Below, in pieces: positions 1-6,672 of a stretch of DNA of 17,648 nucleotides; positions within the stretch are counted from its first letter, which is position 1, and each line of letters begins with the position of its first letter. The notes under the pieces were generated by a model, which was given only the letters and a program-made list of their open reading frames with translations, did no database searches and was not told where the DNA came from. Made by a program: the position numbers and the translations under genes. The stretch comes from DATHXC01 sp041662005 (GTDB lineage Bacteria; Pseudomonadota; Gammaproteobacteria; Burkholderiales; Methylophilaceae): assembly GCA_041662005.1 (NCBI GenBank), contig JBAZTJ010000049.1:1-17648 (forward strand), written 5' to 3'.

Positions 1-23
1 CCACCTGAATGGTTGGCAGCAGG

Positions 24-1101
24 TTAGACCACGACAGTAGGCGCTTCGTCCTGGGCTTGCTTGCGAATAAGGCCAATCTCCCAGACCTGTTCACCTTCTG
101 CACTAAGCAAGGCCATTGCAGCAGCAGCGTTTTCGCGAGAAACAATCACCACCATGCCGATACCGCAGTTAAAGGTACGGTGCATTTCAGCATCGGTGAC
201 ATTGCCCTGGGCTTGTAACCAGGTAAATAAACGCGGCACTTGCCAGCTGCCCTTTTTCACTTCTGCAGTGAGGCCTTGCGGCAACACACGCGGCACGTTC
301 TCGGTAATGCCGCCACCGGTGATGTGCGCCAACCCCTTAACCGGCATCGCTGCAAGCAGCTTGAGCAACGGCTTCACGTAAATACGGGTAGGTGCCATCA
401 CCACATCACGGAAGGGCTTGCCATCGAAATCACTGTCAAAATCNNNNNNNNNNCGATTTTTCTATGAGTTTACGGATGAACGAATAGCCATTCGAATGTG
501 CACCGCTTGAGGCCAGACCCAGCACCACATCCCCCTCGGCAATCGTGGTGCCATCAATAATGGCCTCTTTATCCACGGCGCCGACAGCAAACCCTGCCAA
601 ATCATATTCGCCAGTGGGATACATACCAGGCATTTCTGCAGTTTCGCCTCCGACCAATGCAGCACCAGCCTGCTCACAGCCCTGTGCAATGCCTTTGATC
701 ACCTGCGCAGCAACGCCCACTTCCAGCTTGCCACAGGCAAAGTAATCGAGGAAAAACAGCGGCTCAGCACCTTGCACCAGAATGTCGTTAACGCTCATCG
801 CCACCAAGTCTATACCTACCGTGTCATGTTTATTGAGTTGGAACGCGAGCTTTAGTTTCGTACCGACGCCATCGGTGCCGGACACCAGCACTGGATTTTT
901 GAACTTCTTCGGCACTTCAAACAGGGAACCAAAACCACCGATCCCACCCAAAACCTCCGGGCGCATGGTACGCTTGGCGTATGGTTTGATCTGCTCTACC
1001 AGAGCGTCGCCGGCTTCCATATCAACGCCCGCGTCGCGGTAGCTCATGGATGGATTAGCGGAATGGCTGTTGGAATCACCATTTGAATTATTAGAATTCA
1101 A
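24..1101 (-). CDS. purM: PurM, phosphoribosylformylglycinamidine cyclo-ligase (AIR synthetase), interrupted by an N gap
   Basis: Converts FGAM plus ATP to AIR in the fifth step of purine synthesis, in the cytosol. The reading from 1101 down to 454 shows the family motifs SGTDGVGTKLKLA (about residues 74-86) and GGETAEMPGMY (151-161). After the Ns, the reading from 443 down to 24 continues with DGKPFRDVVMAPTRIYVK, HITGGG and NCGIGMVV. The two halves are in different frames across exactly ten Ns, so the gap length is nominal. By alignment with E. coli PurM from memory only two or three residues are missing, giving about 358 aa. The start is uncertain: a TTG at 1101 gives a Ser/Asn-rich 18-residue extension, and the first ATG in frame is at 1047 (MSYRDAGVD); neither has a good Shine-Dalgarno. 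Divergent from the AI-2E family gene. I infer that the gene is intact in the organism. Confidence 0.93.
444..453. other. Assembly gap (10 N) inside purM
   Basis: Ten undetermined bases. The flanking purM reading frames are offset by one base for this length, so ten is a placeholder rather than a measured size. A gap of 6 or 9 bases would restore a continuous PurM. Confidence 0.95.
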
Positions 1102-1102
1102 G

Positions 1103-1131
1103 TTGAGTTCTCGCTTTCTACAAGATAAATT
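1103..1131 (+). promoter_or_regulatory. Candidate sigma-70 promoter for the AI-2E family gene
   Basis: TTGAGT (1103-1108) and TAAATT (1126-1131) are separated by 17 bp, each matching four of six consensus bases. They lie about 40 bp before the ATG at 1172 in the divergent purM/AI-2E intergenic region. A short inverted repeat, AGTCT-TTGC-AGACT (1136-1149), lies just downstream and could be a hairpin in the leader. This rests on pattern matching only. Confidence 0.3.
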
Positions 1132-1171
1132 AGTAAGTCTTTGCAGACTGAATTATGTAATTTTAACTTAA

Positions 1172-2251
1172 ATGACCACTAAACGAGAAAACCTCTTACC
1201 CGATTACCGCATAATCTTGCTGGTTGCCTTCGCAATATTGATTGCCTACCTGCTTTTACCGATTATGGGACCATTTTTAATCGCGGCCATTTTTGCCTAT
1301 ATCTGCAATCCATTGGTGGATCGCATCAGTGGCCACAAAATCTCCAAGTTCCAGGTTGAGCGCAGCTCTGCCACCATTTTGGTAATGCTGCTACTGCTGG
1401 CGATTCTGGTCGCCGTAGTGCTGGTGATTGTGCCTATGCTGCAGAAGGAGCTGGCACAGGTCATTGAAAAACTACCTAACTACATCAACACCATGCGTTT
1501 GCGGCTGGACCCCTGGTTGCAGCAACATTTCGGCATTGCATTGAATATCGATGCAGCAAAGATACAGGATATATTCAACAAGAACTGGAAGTCCGCCACG
1601 GATTTCGCCGGCAAGCTGGTAGTGACACTCAGCACACATGGCATGGCGCTTATCAGCTGGATTGTGAACCTGCTGATGATTCCGGTTGTGTTGTTCTATT
1701 TATTGCGCGACTGGCACGGCATGATCAAACGCATCGCCGTGCTTATTCCGCGCCGGCACTTTGCAAAAGTAACCGAGCTCGCCGAAGAAATCGATGCAGT
1801 ACTGGCTGAATTCCTGCGCGGCCAGCTTTCGGTCATGTTATTAATGGGCGTGTTCTACGCCGCAGGCCTTTGGCTGTCAGGGCTTGAGCTAGCCATTCCT
1901 ATTGGGGTGGTCGCAGGCCTGCTGGGGTTTGTTCCTTATCTCGGCCCGGCTACCGGCATTTTGTTAGCCATGCTGGCGGCCATCCTGCAGTTCAATAGCA
2001 TAGGCGAACTGATTCCGGTCGCCATGGTATTCGTCATCGGCCAGGGTATAGAAAGTATGTGGCTCACCCCCTGGCTGGTAGGCGACCGCATCGGCCTGCA
2101 CCCCGTTATCGTGATTTTTGCCCTGCTGGCAGGCGGCGAGCTGTTCGGGTTTTCCGGTATTTTGCTTGCGTTGCCGGTAAGCGCCATGCTTGCCGTTGGC
2201 TTTAAGCATGCCAAGCAAAGTTACCTTGCCAGCGATGCCTACCTTAAATGA
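1172..2251 (+). CDS. AI-2E family transporter (PerM/YdiK-like permease)
   Basis: A 359-residue inner-membrane protein of the AI-2E transporter (PF01594) family. Hydrophobic segments lie near residues 14-31, 33-48 and 66-90. A soluble loop rich in amphipathic helix (about 92-150) follows, then the C-terminal bundle. That bundle has the family-typical stretches FYLLRDW, GQLSVMLLMGVFYAAGL, GLLGFVPYLGP and GDRIGLHPVIVIFALLAGGELFGF. The length is normal for the family. The substrate is not predictable: members have been linked to autoinducer-2 export and to Na+/H+ exchange. The start is the first ATG; no clear Shine-Dalgarno precedes it. Its TGA overlaps the ATG of hda (ATGA at 2248-2251), so the two are probably translationally coupled. 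In E. coli perM also lies near hda and bepA, which favours the PerM subgroup, although I would not fix the symbol. Confidence 0.88.
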   Translation: MTTKRENLLPDYRIILLVAFAILIAYLLLPIMGPFLIAAIFAYICNPLVDRISGHKISKFQVERSSATILVMLLLLAILVAVVLVIVPMLQKELAQVIEKLPNYINTMRLRLDPWLQQHFGIALNIDAAKIQDIFNKNWKSATDFAGKLVVTLSTHGMALISWIVNLLMIPVVLFYLLRDWHGMIKRIAVLIPRRHFAKVTELAEEIDAVLAEFLRGQLSVMLLMGVFYAAGLWLSGLELAIPIGVVAGLLGFVPYLGPATGILLAMLAAILQFNSIGELIPVAMVFVIGQGIESMWLTPWLVGDRIGLHPVIVIFALLAGGELFGFSGILLALPVSAMLAVGFKHAKQSYLASDAYLK

Positions 2252-2889
2252 AGCAGCTGTTACTCGACATACAGCCGGCGGCAACGCCGTCCCTGGACAA
2301 CTTTGTGGCCGGTCGCAATGCAGAGGCCCTGCATAGCCTGCTTCTGGCCCTTAATGCCGATAGTGGCAGCAATGCCGCAGCTGTCCGCTTTATCTACCTG
2401 TGGGGCGTTGCGGGCAGTGGCAAAAGCCACTTACTTGCAGCCTGTTCGGCAGCGGCAAACGCATCAGCCCTCAACATAGTCTGTGCTGATGATGTGCATC
2501 TGCTCTCAGACGAGCAGCAGATTGCATTGTTCAATACCTACAATCAACTGCGCGAATCCGGCGGCACACTCATTGCCAGCGGCAGCGCAGCCCCCATGCA
2601 AATGAGTCTGCGTGATGACTTGGCGACGCGCTTGGCATGGGGACTGACCTATCAACTGCACCCGCTAAGCGACGATGAAAAAACCCAGGCCTTAAAGAAT
2701 CATGCCCAGGCGCGTGGTATGAAATTACCGGATGAGGTTCTGGATTATTGCTTGCGCCACTTGCGGCGCGATATGCCATCGCTGATTGCGACTATTGATG
2801 CACTGGATGAATGGTCACTAAGCTACAAGCGCGCTGTGACGCTGCCTTTGCTGCGAGAGTTATTACACCTGCCCGGCAGGCAAGAGTAA
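2248..2889 (+). CDS. hda: Hda, DnaA-related AAA+ protein regulating initiation (shortened core)
   Basis: Hda works with the DNA-loaded sliding clamp to stimulate ATP hydrolysis by DnaA, preventing over-initiation. The N-terminus QLLLDI fits the clamp-binding motif QLxLxL. It is followed by the family phrase LDNFVAGRNAE, Walker A GVAGSGKS (53-60), a Walker-B-like strand VCADDVHLL (from 78), sensor I LIASG, the arginine-finger region LRDDLATRLAWGLTYQL, and a C-terminal lid ending in RAVTLPLLRELL. At 213 aa it is shorter than E. coli Hda (about 230). Only about 14 residues separate the HLL after Walker A from the Walker B strand, where homologues I recall have 32-38. The frame is open, so this is an in-frame loss rather than a frameshift. 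The gene overlaps the upstream permease gene by four bases. Confidence 0.9.
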   Translation: MKQLLLDIQPAATPSLDNFVAGRNAEALHSLLLALNADSGSNAAAVRFIYLWGVAGSGKSHLLAACSAAANASALNIVCADDVHLLSDEQQIALFNTYNQLRESGGTLIASGSAAPMQMSLRDDLATRLAWGLTYQLHPLSDDEKTQALKNHAQARGMKLPDEVLDYCLRHLRRDMPSLIATIDALDEWSLSYKRAVTLPLLRELLHLPGRQE

Positions 2890-2899
2890 GTGTTGGTTG

Positions 2900-2933
2900 A
2901 ATATCAGGAGCAACTGCGAAAGCTCCTGATATT
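2900..2933. terminator. Perfect stem-loop between convergent hda and the yjdM-like gene
   Basis: A 12-bp perfect inverted repeat, 2900-2911 paired with 2922-2933, with a 10-base loop, begins 10 bp after the hda stop and lies 10 bp before the stop of the convergent gene. No U-tract follows on either strand, so it is not a textbook intrinsic terminator. Its position between converging genes suggests bidirectional termination or 3'-end protection. Confidence 0.6.
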
Positions 2934-2943
2934 GACGAAATGC

Positions 2944-3156
2944 TCAGGCCTTTTTCAGGAAGCAGGTCTTGAGCACAAGACCTTTCACTTTATCCGCATT
3001 ACATTCGACTTCTTCTTCATCTTCAGTCAGGCGGATATTCTTGATTACCGTGCCTCTTTTCAGGGTGACGGAAGTGCCTTTTACCTTCAGGTCTTTGATG
3101 ACCAGTACTGAGTCGCCATCGTTAAGTTCGGTACCGTTGCTATCTCTTACAGTCAT
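2944..3156 (-). CDS. Short YjdM/PhnA-domain protein without the zinc ribbon
   Basis: A 70-residue protein that matches the C-terminal domain of E. coli YjdM (formerly PhnA): NG-ELNDGDSV, VIKDLKVKG, LKRGTVIKNIRL, then a C-terminal LKTCFLKKA. E. coli YjdM has about 110 residues and begins with a four-cysteine zinc ribbon, which is absent here; the DNA upstream of the ATG is promoter-like and encodes no CxxC pair. The family's function is unsettled: it was named for alkylphosphonate use, but it is not the phosphonoacetate hydrolase also called PhnA. It follows soxZ by 74 bp and probably has its own promoter. The identification is good, the role unknown. Confidence 0.82.
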   Translation of the reverse strand: MTVRDSNGTELNDGDSVLVIKDLKVKGTSVTLKRGTVIKNIRLTEDEEEVECNADKVKGLVLKTCFLKKA

Positions 3157-3177
3157 GATTCTATTTTCATAAAAATT

Positions 3178-3195
3178 GATAATGCTGCAATTATC
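3178..3195. promoter_or_regulatory. Small inverted repeat upstream of the yjdM-like gene
   Basis: GATAAT-6 bp-ATTATC forms a perfect 6-bp inverted repeat in the AT-rich 74-bp interval between the soxZ stop and the ATG at 3156. It lies where a promoter or operator for the minus-strand gene would be. No assigned factor; weak evidence. Confidence 0.2.
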
Positions 3196-3230
3196 TCAAA
3201 TTATTTCGGCCGGTAGTTAAAAACAACCAC

Positions 3231-3548
3231 TTAAGCCGCTGTCACCGCGATCTCATGGCTGCTCGTTGCGCCTTTATTATCATGCCAGGTTACCGCCACC
3301 GTATCGCCGACCTTTGCCCCGCGCAGCCTGAACGTCAGGTAAGGGTTCTTGGAAATCGCCGTGCCCCATTGCGCTTCCAGCACTACCTTGCCGTTGAGCG
3401 TGGCTGTCACCAACTGTACGAAGTGCGCGGGGATAGTTTCATCCAGATCATTTTTACGGCGCCCGGTTTCCATGGGGTGGCTCATCAGCACTTTTACTTC
3501 GGTGATTTCGCCCTTGAGCTGGGCACGCATTTTGATGTCATTTGCCAT
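3231..3548 (-). CDS. soxZ: SoxZ, sulfur-carrier complex subunit
   Basis: A 105-residue protein without signal peptide, typical of SoxZ: MRAQLKGEITEVKVLMSHPMETGRRK, then the IPAHFVQ and AQWGTAISKNPYLTFRLRGAKVGD stretches of an immunoglobulin-like fold. SoxZ pairs with SoxY, which holds sulfur intermediates on a cysteine during periplasmic thiosulfate oxidation; SoxZ is exported with SoxY through the Tat pathway. The ATG lies 2 bp after the soxY stop, so the pair is co-translated. No soxX, soxA, soxB or soxCD is in the window, so a full thiosulfate-oxidising system cannot be claimed. A lone SoxYZ may act as a general sulfur carrier. Confidence 0.93.
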   Translation of the reverse strand: MANDIKMRAQLKGEITEVKVLMSHPMETGRRKNDLDETIPAHFVQLVTATLNGKVVLEAQWGTAISKNPYLTFRLRGAKVGDTVAVTWHDNKGATSSHEIAVTAA

Positions 3549-3550
3549 GA

Positions 3551-4006
3551 TCAGTTACACCCGTTCTCAAGCACTTCCACGCGGCGGCTCGCCTTGAAAT
3601 ATTCATTGCCGACTTTGATGATAGCCTGCACATCCGAGGTCTCGGCCATCTTGATACGTGTCACTACATAAGGCTCGGCACCGTTGCTGAACATGAAGTT
3701 GGCGATGAGCGGTGTCGGGTTTTTTTCTACCAGTATTGCGATGGCTTCGGTATTGGGGATGCGGCTGGTGACTTCGATCTGCACCACGGCGCCGTTCTCA
3801 GCCTTGTCCGGGGCAATGATTTCAATATCCGCGCTTCGATTCGTATTTGGGTTTTCTGCAGGAATCTGCAAACCCTTGACTGCCCCTTGCAGCGTGGTGG
3901 ATTCAAATGCTGCCTTGTTCCATATCGCGGCCAGGGCGTTAATTGGCATCAGCAGCAAGGCAGCCGCACCACCCATCATGGCTTGTATAAAGTTTCTGCG
4001 TTTCAT
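3551..4006 (-). CDS. soxY: SoxY, Tat-exported sulfur-carrier subunit with variant C-terminus
   Basis: SoxY carries sulfur intermediates on a C-terminal swinging-arm cysteine. The protein opens with a twin-arginine signal (MKRRNFIQ, hydrophobic to about residue 20, cleavage near NALA). It contains the SoxY core: AENGAVVQIEVTS, AILVEKNPTPLIANF, EPYVVTRIKMAETSDVQAIIKVG. The chain ends E-N-G-C-N, where well-studied SoxY proteins end GGCGG; the cysteine and the preceding glycine remain but two glycines are asparagine. I chose the ATG at 4006 because the Tat motif follows it and a GGAG lies about 12 bp upstream. A TTG at 4024, immediately after the stop of the upstream protease gene, would add six residues. 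Co-transcribed with soxZ. Confidence 0.9.
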   Translation of the reverse strand: MKRRNFIQAMMGGAAALLLMPINALAAIWNKAAFESTTLQGAVKGLQIPAENPNTNRSADIEIIAPDKAENGAVVQIEVTSRIPNTEAIAILVEKNPTPLIANFMFSNGAEPYVVTRIKMAETSDVQAIIKVGNEYFKASRRVEVLENGCN

Positions 4007-4024
4007 CGCTTGCTTACGCTCCAA

Positions 4025-5449
4025 TTAGAATTTTTTAGGATCAAGCACCAGCAACTTTAACTGGTTCAATCTAGCTTCGACTATCGAACGCTGGTAAAAA
4101 TCCCCATCCCCCGCCTTGGCTGCCAGATCCATCTGCTCGACTGCGCGGGGTATATTGTAGCGCCTGAAATAAGCCTCGCCCTGCGCCTGGTGCAGTAACA
4201 ATTGCTTGCCCTGCGCAGCGTAGGCCCGGGACATGAGCTCATATAAGTAAGGATCATCCGGATAGTCGGACTGCTTTTCACTGACCAGTTTAAGCACTTT
4301 ATCCGGCTGCCCCAAATTTAAAAAATGTTCGGCATACCCGTAAATCAGGGCGCGATTACCCGGATACTCGGCCAGCCCTGCCGCGTATAGCTGAGCGGCT
4401 TGTTCCGGACGCTTACGGGTCACCTCGATATTCGCCGCCAGCGTAGCGAACATGGCATGCTTGGGTGCATTCGTACGCAGCCACTTCAGTTCTTTTTCTG
4501 CGGAATCCGGGTCGTTCTTACGCAGATAGGCCACTGCCAAACCATAATGCTGCGCGGCTTCGTTGTTGTATTTTCTTTGCTGCAAGTTATCCTGAAACAC
4601 TGAGATGGCCAACGAAGGGCTATTCAAACCAGCCACCAGCTTGGCCTTTACGTAATCGAAATCCGGGCTGTAAGACAGCATGCGAAAAGTGCCAGCCGCC
4701 TCGCGACTTTTCACATCGGAGATACGCTCAGTCGTCACCGGGTGGGTACGCAGGAATGAAGGCGCGCTACCGTCAGAGAAGCGTGAGCCTTTTTGCAAGG
4801 TCTCGAAGAATGACGACATGCCATGCGTATCAAACCCTGCCGCGGCCAGTATCTGCATACCAACCCGGTCTGCCTCTCGTTCATTCTCGCGAGTGTAATC
4901 CAGCTGCTTCTGTATGCCGCCGGCCGATGCCGCAGTCATCGCGCCGCCCGCCAGTTGCGGATTAGCGCGTGATGCCAGGATAGCCAGTGCAAAGGAAGCC
5001 ATATTGATGATGGTATCGCGCTTTTGCTGTGCCAGCATGCGCGCCATATGGTGTTGCACCACGTGGCCGATCTCGTGTCCCAGCACGCCCGCCACCTCAG
5101 ATTCGCTATTCGCCGCCAGAATCAAGCCGGTATGCACGCCGATAACGCCACCCGGCATGGCAAAAGCATTGATGGTGTTGTCCTTCACCACAAAAAAGTT
5201 GAATTTCTGCGATTTGTCCGGGCCATTGGCACCGAGGCGATAGCCCAGCGCCTGCACATAGTCGGTGATTTCAACATCACTCACCACATCGTCACTCGCC
5301 ATGACCTCGCGCATAATCTGATCGGCAATGCGTTGCTCCTGCAAGGGCGACAACACGGTGGCCGACACATCACCCAAGTCTGGCAAACCATCCGCCAAGG
5401 CCACTGGTGCACAACATATCAAACACAGAATCACATAAAATATTCTCAT
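4025..5449 (-). CDS. bepA: BepA-like periplasmic M48 metalloprotease/chaperone with TPR domain
   Basis: BepA (YfgC) assists outer-membrane protein assembly, notably LptD, and degrades stalled precursors. From the ATG at 5449 the protein has 474 residues: a signal peptide (about 1-19, ending PVALA), then the M48 domain with FAMPGGVIGVHTGLI. Zinc motif HEIGH is at 125-129, and NEREADRVG near 189-197 supplies the third ligand. A THP histidine (about 236) corresponds to the BepA zinc-plug residue. The C-terminal third is helical with tetratricopeptide character. E. coli BepA has 487 aa. An upstream in-frame ATG at 5509 would prepend 20 residues before an otherwise good signal peptide, so I prefer 5449. 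Its stop abuts soxY, so protease, soxY and soxZ probably share a transcript. Confidence 0.9.
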   Translation of the reverse strand: MRIFYVILCLICCAPVALADGLPDLGDVSATVLSPLQEQRIADQIMREVMASDDVVSDVEITDYVQALGYRLGANGPDKSQKFNFFVVKDNTINAFAMPGGVIGVHTGLILAANSESEVAGVLGHEIGHVVQHHMARMLAQQKRDTIINMASFALAILASRANPQLAGGAMTAASAGGIQKQLDYTRENEREADRVGMQILAAAGFDTHGMSSFFETLQKGSRFSDGSAPSFLRTHPVTTERISDVKSREAAGTFRMLSYSPDFDYVKAKLVAGLNSPSLAISVFQDNLQQRKYNNEAAQHYGLAVAYLRKNDPDSAEKELKWLRTNAPKHAMFATLAANIEVTRKRPEQAAQLYAAGLAEYPGNRALIYGYAEHFLNLGQPDKVLKLVSEKQSDYPDDPYLYELMSRAYAAQGKQLLLHQAQGEAYFRRYNIPRAVEQMDLAAKAGDGDFYQRSIVEARLNQLKLLVLDPKKF

Positions 5450-5450
5450 C

Positions 5451-5467
5451 GTTGTTATGATAACGAC
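5451..5467. promoter_or_regulatory. Near-palindrome at the start of the bepA-like gene
   Basis: GTTGTTAT-G-ATAACGAC is an 8-bp inverted repeat with one G:T mismatch, 2 bp upstream of the preferred bepA start, in the 80-bp interval divergent to moaC. It could be an operator for either gene. If translation starts at 5509 it is merely coding. Confidence 0.25.
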
Positions 5468-5529
5468 ATTAGGTTTCAAGTTCATCATTCCATCAGCAGC
5501 CAAAAACATAAACTTACAAAGAGACTCTC

Positions 5530-6012
5530 ATGAGTGAATTAACCCATTTCGATAGCGCCGGCCAAGCGCACATGGTCAATGTAGGCGAAAAAGCCGAAAC
5601 CAAACGCATCGCCATCGCCACCGGCAATATCCGCATGCTGCCCGCGACACTGGCGCTGATACTGCAAGGCGACAACAAAAAAGGCGACGTACTAGGCATC
5701 GCCCGCATCGCCGCCATCCAAGGCTCCAAACGCACCTCCGACCTCATCCCCCTGTGCCACCCCATCAGCCTCACCAAAGTCGGCGTTGAGTTCAATATCG
5801 ACCAACCCAACAACACCATCCACTGCACCGTCACCGCAGAAACCGTAGGCCGCACCGGCGTAGAAATGGAAGCCCTCACCGCCACCAGCGTGGCACTGCT
5901 GACGATTTACGATATGTGCAAGGCGGTGGATAGGGGCATGGTGATGGGGGAGATTAAGTTGTTGGAGAAGGTTGGAGGGAAGTCGGGGCATTGGGTGGCT
6001 GGAGAGCAATAG
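5530..6012 (+). CDS. moaC: MoaC, cyclic pyranopterin monophosphate synthase
   Basis: MoaC converts the 3',8-cyclo-GTP made by MoaA into cyclic pyranopterin monophosphate, the first stable intermediate of molybdenum cofactor. The 160-residue protein has all family marks: DVLGIARIAAIQGSKRTSDL, LIPLCHPI (72-79), GRTGVEMEALTATS and YDMCKAVDRG (from 127), which contains the conserved Asp and Lys of the active site, followed by GEIKLLEKVGGKSG. Length is normal. The ATG is preceded by AAAGAG at a good distance. Divergent from bepA. The base composition of the coding strand changes sharply: the body is very C-rich, whereas roughly the last 35 codons are G-rich and nearly free of C, with AGG, GGG, GGA and TTG codons. 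Confidence 0.96.
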   Translation: MSELTHFDSAGQAHMVNVGEKAETKRIAIATGNIRMLPATLALILQGDNKKGDVLGIARIAAIQGSKRTSDLIPLCHPISLTKVGVEFNIDQPNNTIHCTVTAETVGRTGVEMEALTATSVALLTIYDMCKAVDRGMVMGEIKLLEKVGGKSGHWVAGEQ

Positions 6013-6023
6013 TACAGCCTTGG

Positions 6024-6042
6024 GTTTACTTAGCTAGTAAAC
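6024..6042. terminator. Stem-loop after moaC
   Basis: A perfect 7-bp stem (GTTTACT / AGTAAAC) with a 5-base loop lies 11 bp downstream of the moaC stop. There is no T-run after it, so it is a weak terminator candidate or an operator for the next gene. Confidence 0.4.
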
Positions 6043-6081
6043 AGTCTCTGGCATCTAAAAATAAATGACGTGGCAGGATTG

Positions 6082-6654
6082 ATGATTACAACATTTGAAC
6101 AGTTAATCAAAGCGCTAGAAGCTATAGCGCTAGTTGAGCCTACAACGAAAGAAGAATATGAGTCGTTGGAGAGCAAATGTTGGGAATTATCAGAATTTAT
6201 TCGGACTAATCACTTCGGGAACAATTGCCCAAGTGAGATTTGGCATTATTTAACTGACGTAGACATTCGTTATAAAGATCGTGACTACGCAAAGTTAACG
6301 ACACCAAAGTTTCTCGCCGCTTTGCATACATGGCATGAATATGAGAAATTTAAGGAATCTCTACAGCAAAGCAATCCAATGTCGGCATCATTAAATAATA
6401 AAATTATCTTTAAAGTTTATCGTCCATTTTATTCCCTACTTTTCGTAACTGCAGGCGCGATGTTTGGTGGTGGTGTTTTTTTCGTACTATCAATGGGCTT
6501 AGGAATCACTACTGGCGTAGTTGCGATGTGTGCCAAGGCACCTATTTGGTGGATTATTATTTTTTTGCTGGGCTTTGTATTTGGCTTTTTTACCAGCGCT
6601 TATTACTCCGGACGTTGGGCTTTTCGTCATTACAGAAAGGCATGTAATATTTAA
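6082..6654 (+). CDS. Hypothetical protein with two C-terminal membrane helices, AT-rich
   Basis: I do not recognise this gene. From the ATG at 6082 it gives 190 residues. A soluble, charged, mostly helical N-terminal part (1-100) has two cysteines (33, 49) and many aromatic residues. Two hydrophobic segments follow at about 116-140 (glycine-rich hairpin-like, GAMFGGGVFFVLSMGLG) and 153-175, then a basic tail. No signal peptide. AGGA lies only 3 bp before this ATG; a GTG at 6070 would add four residues. Samples of the sequence are about 27-38% G+C, against well over 50% in neighbours, and it uses A/T-ending codons. It is a likely acquired gene, placed between moaC and a repeat block. That it is expressed is inferred from length and membrane pattern only. 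Confidence 0.68.
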   Translation: MITTFEQLIKALEAIALVEPTTKEEYESLESKCWELSEFIRTNHFGNNCPSEIWHYLTDVDIRYKDRDYAKLTTPKFLAALHTWHEYEKFKESLQQSNPMSASLNNKIIFKVYRPFYSLLFVTAGAMFGGGVFFVLSMGLGITTGVVAMCAKAPIWWIIIFLLGFVFGFFTSAYYSGRWAFRHYRKACNI

Positions 6655-6672
6655 TCGCTCTCTCGCCCAAAT

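Noticed and set aside
1451..1467. TGGCAC followed by a TTGA, resembling a sigma-54 promoter
   Set aside because: It lies inside the AI-2E coding region, the spacing to a GC element is wrong, and no gene starts nearby.
4465..4965. 166-residue plus-strand frame antisense to the bepA-like gene
   Set aside because: A shadow of the conserved protease in another frame: arginine/proline/serine-rich and without domains.
6065..6082. Five-codon upstream frame MTWQD overlapping the orphan gene's ATG
   Set aside because: Too short to distinguish from chance and no ribosome-binding site; noted only because of the TGATGA overlap.
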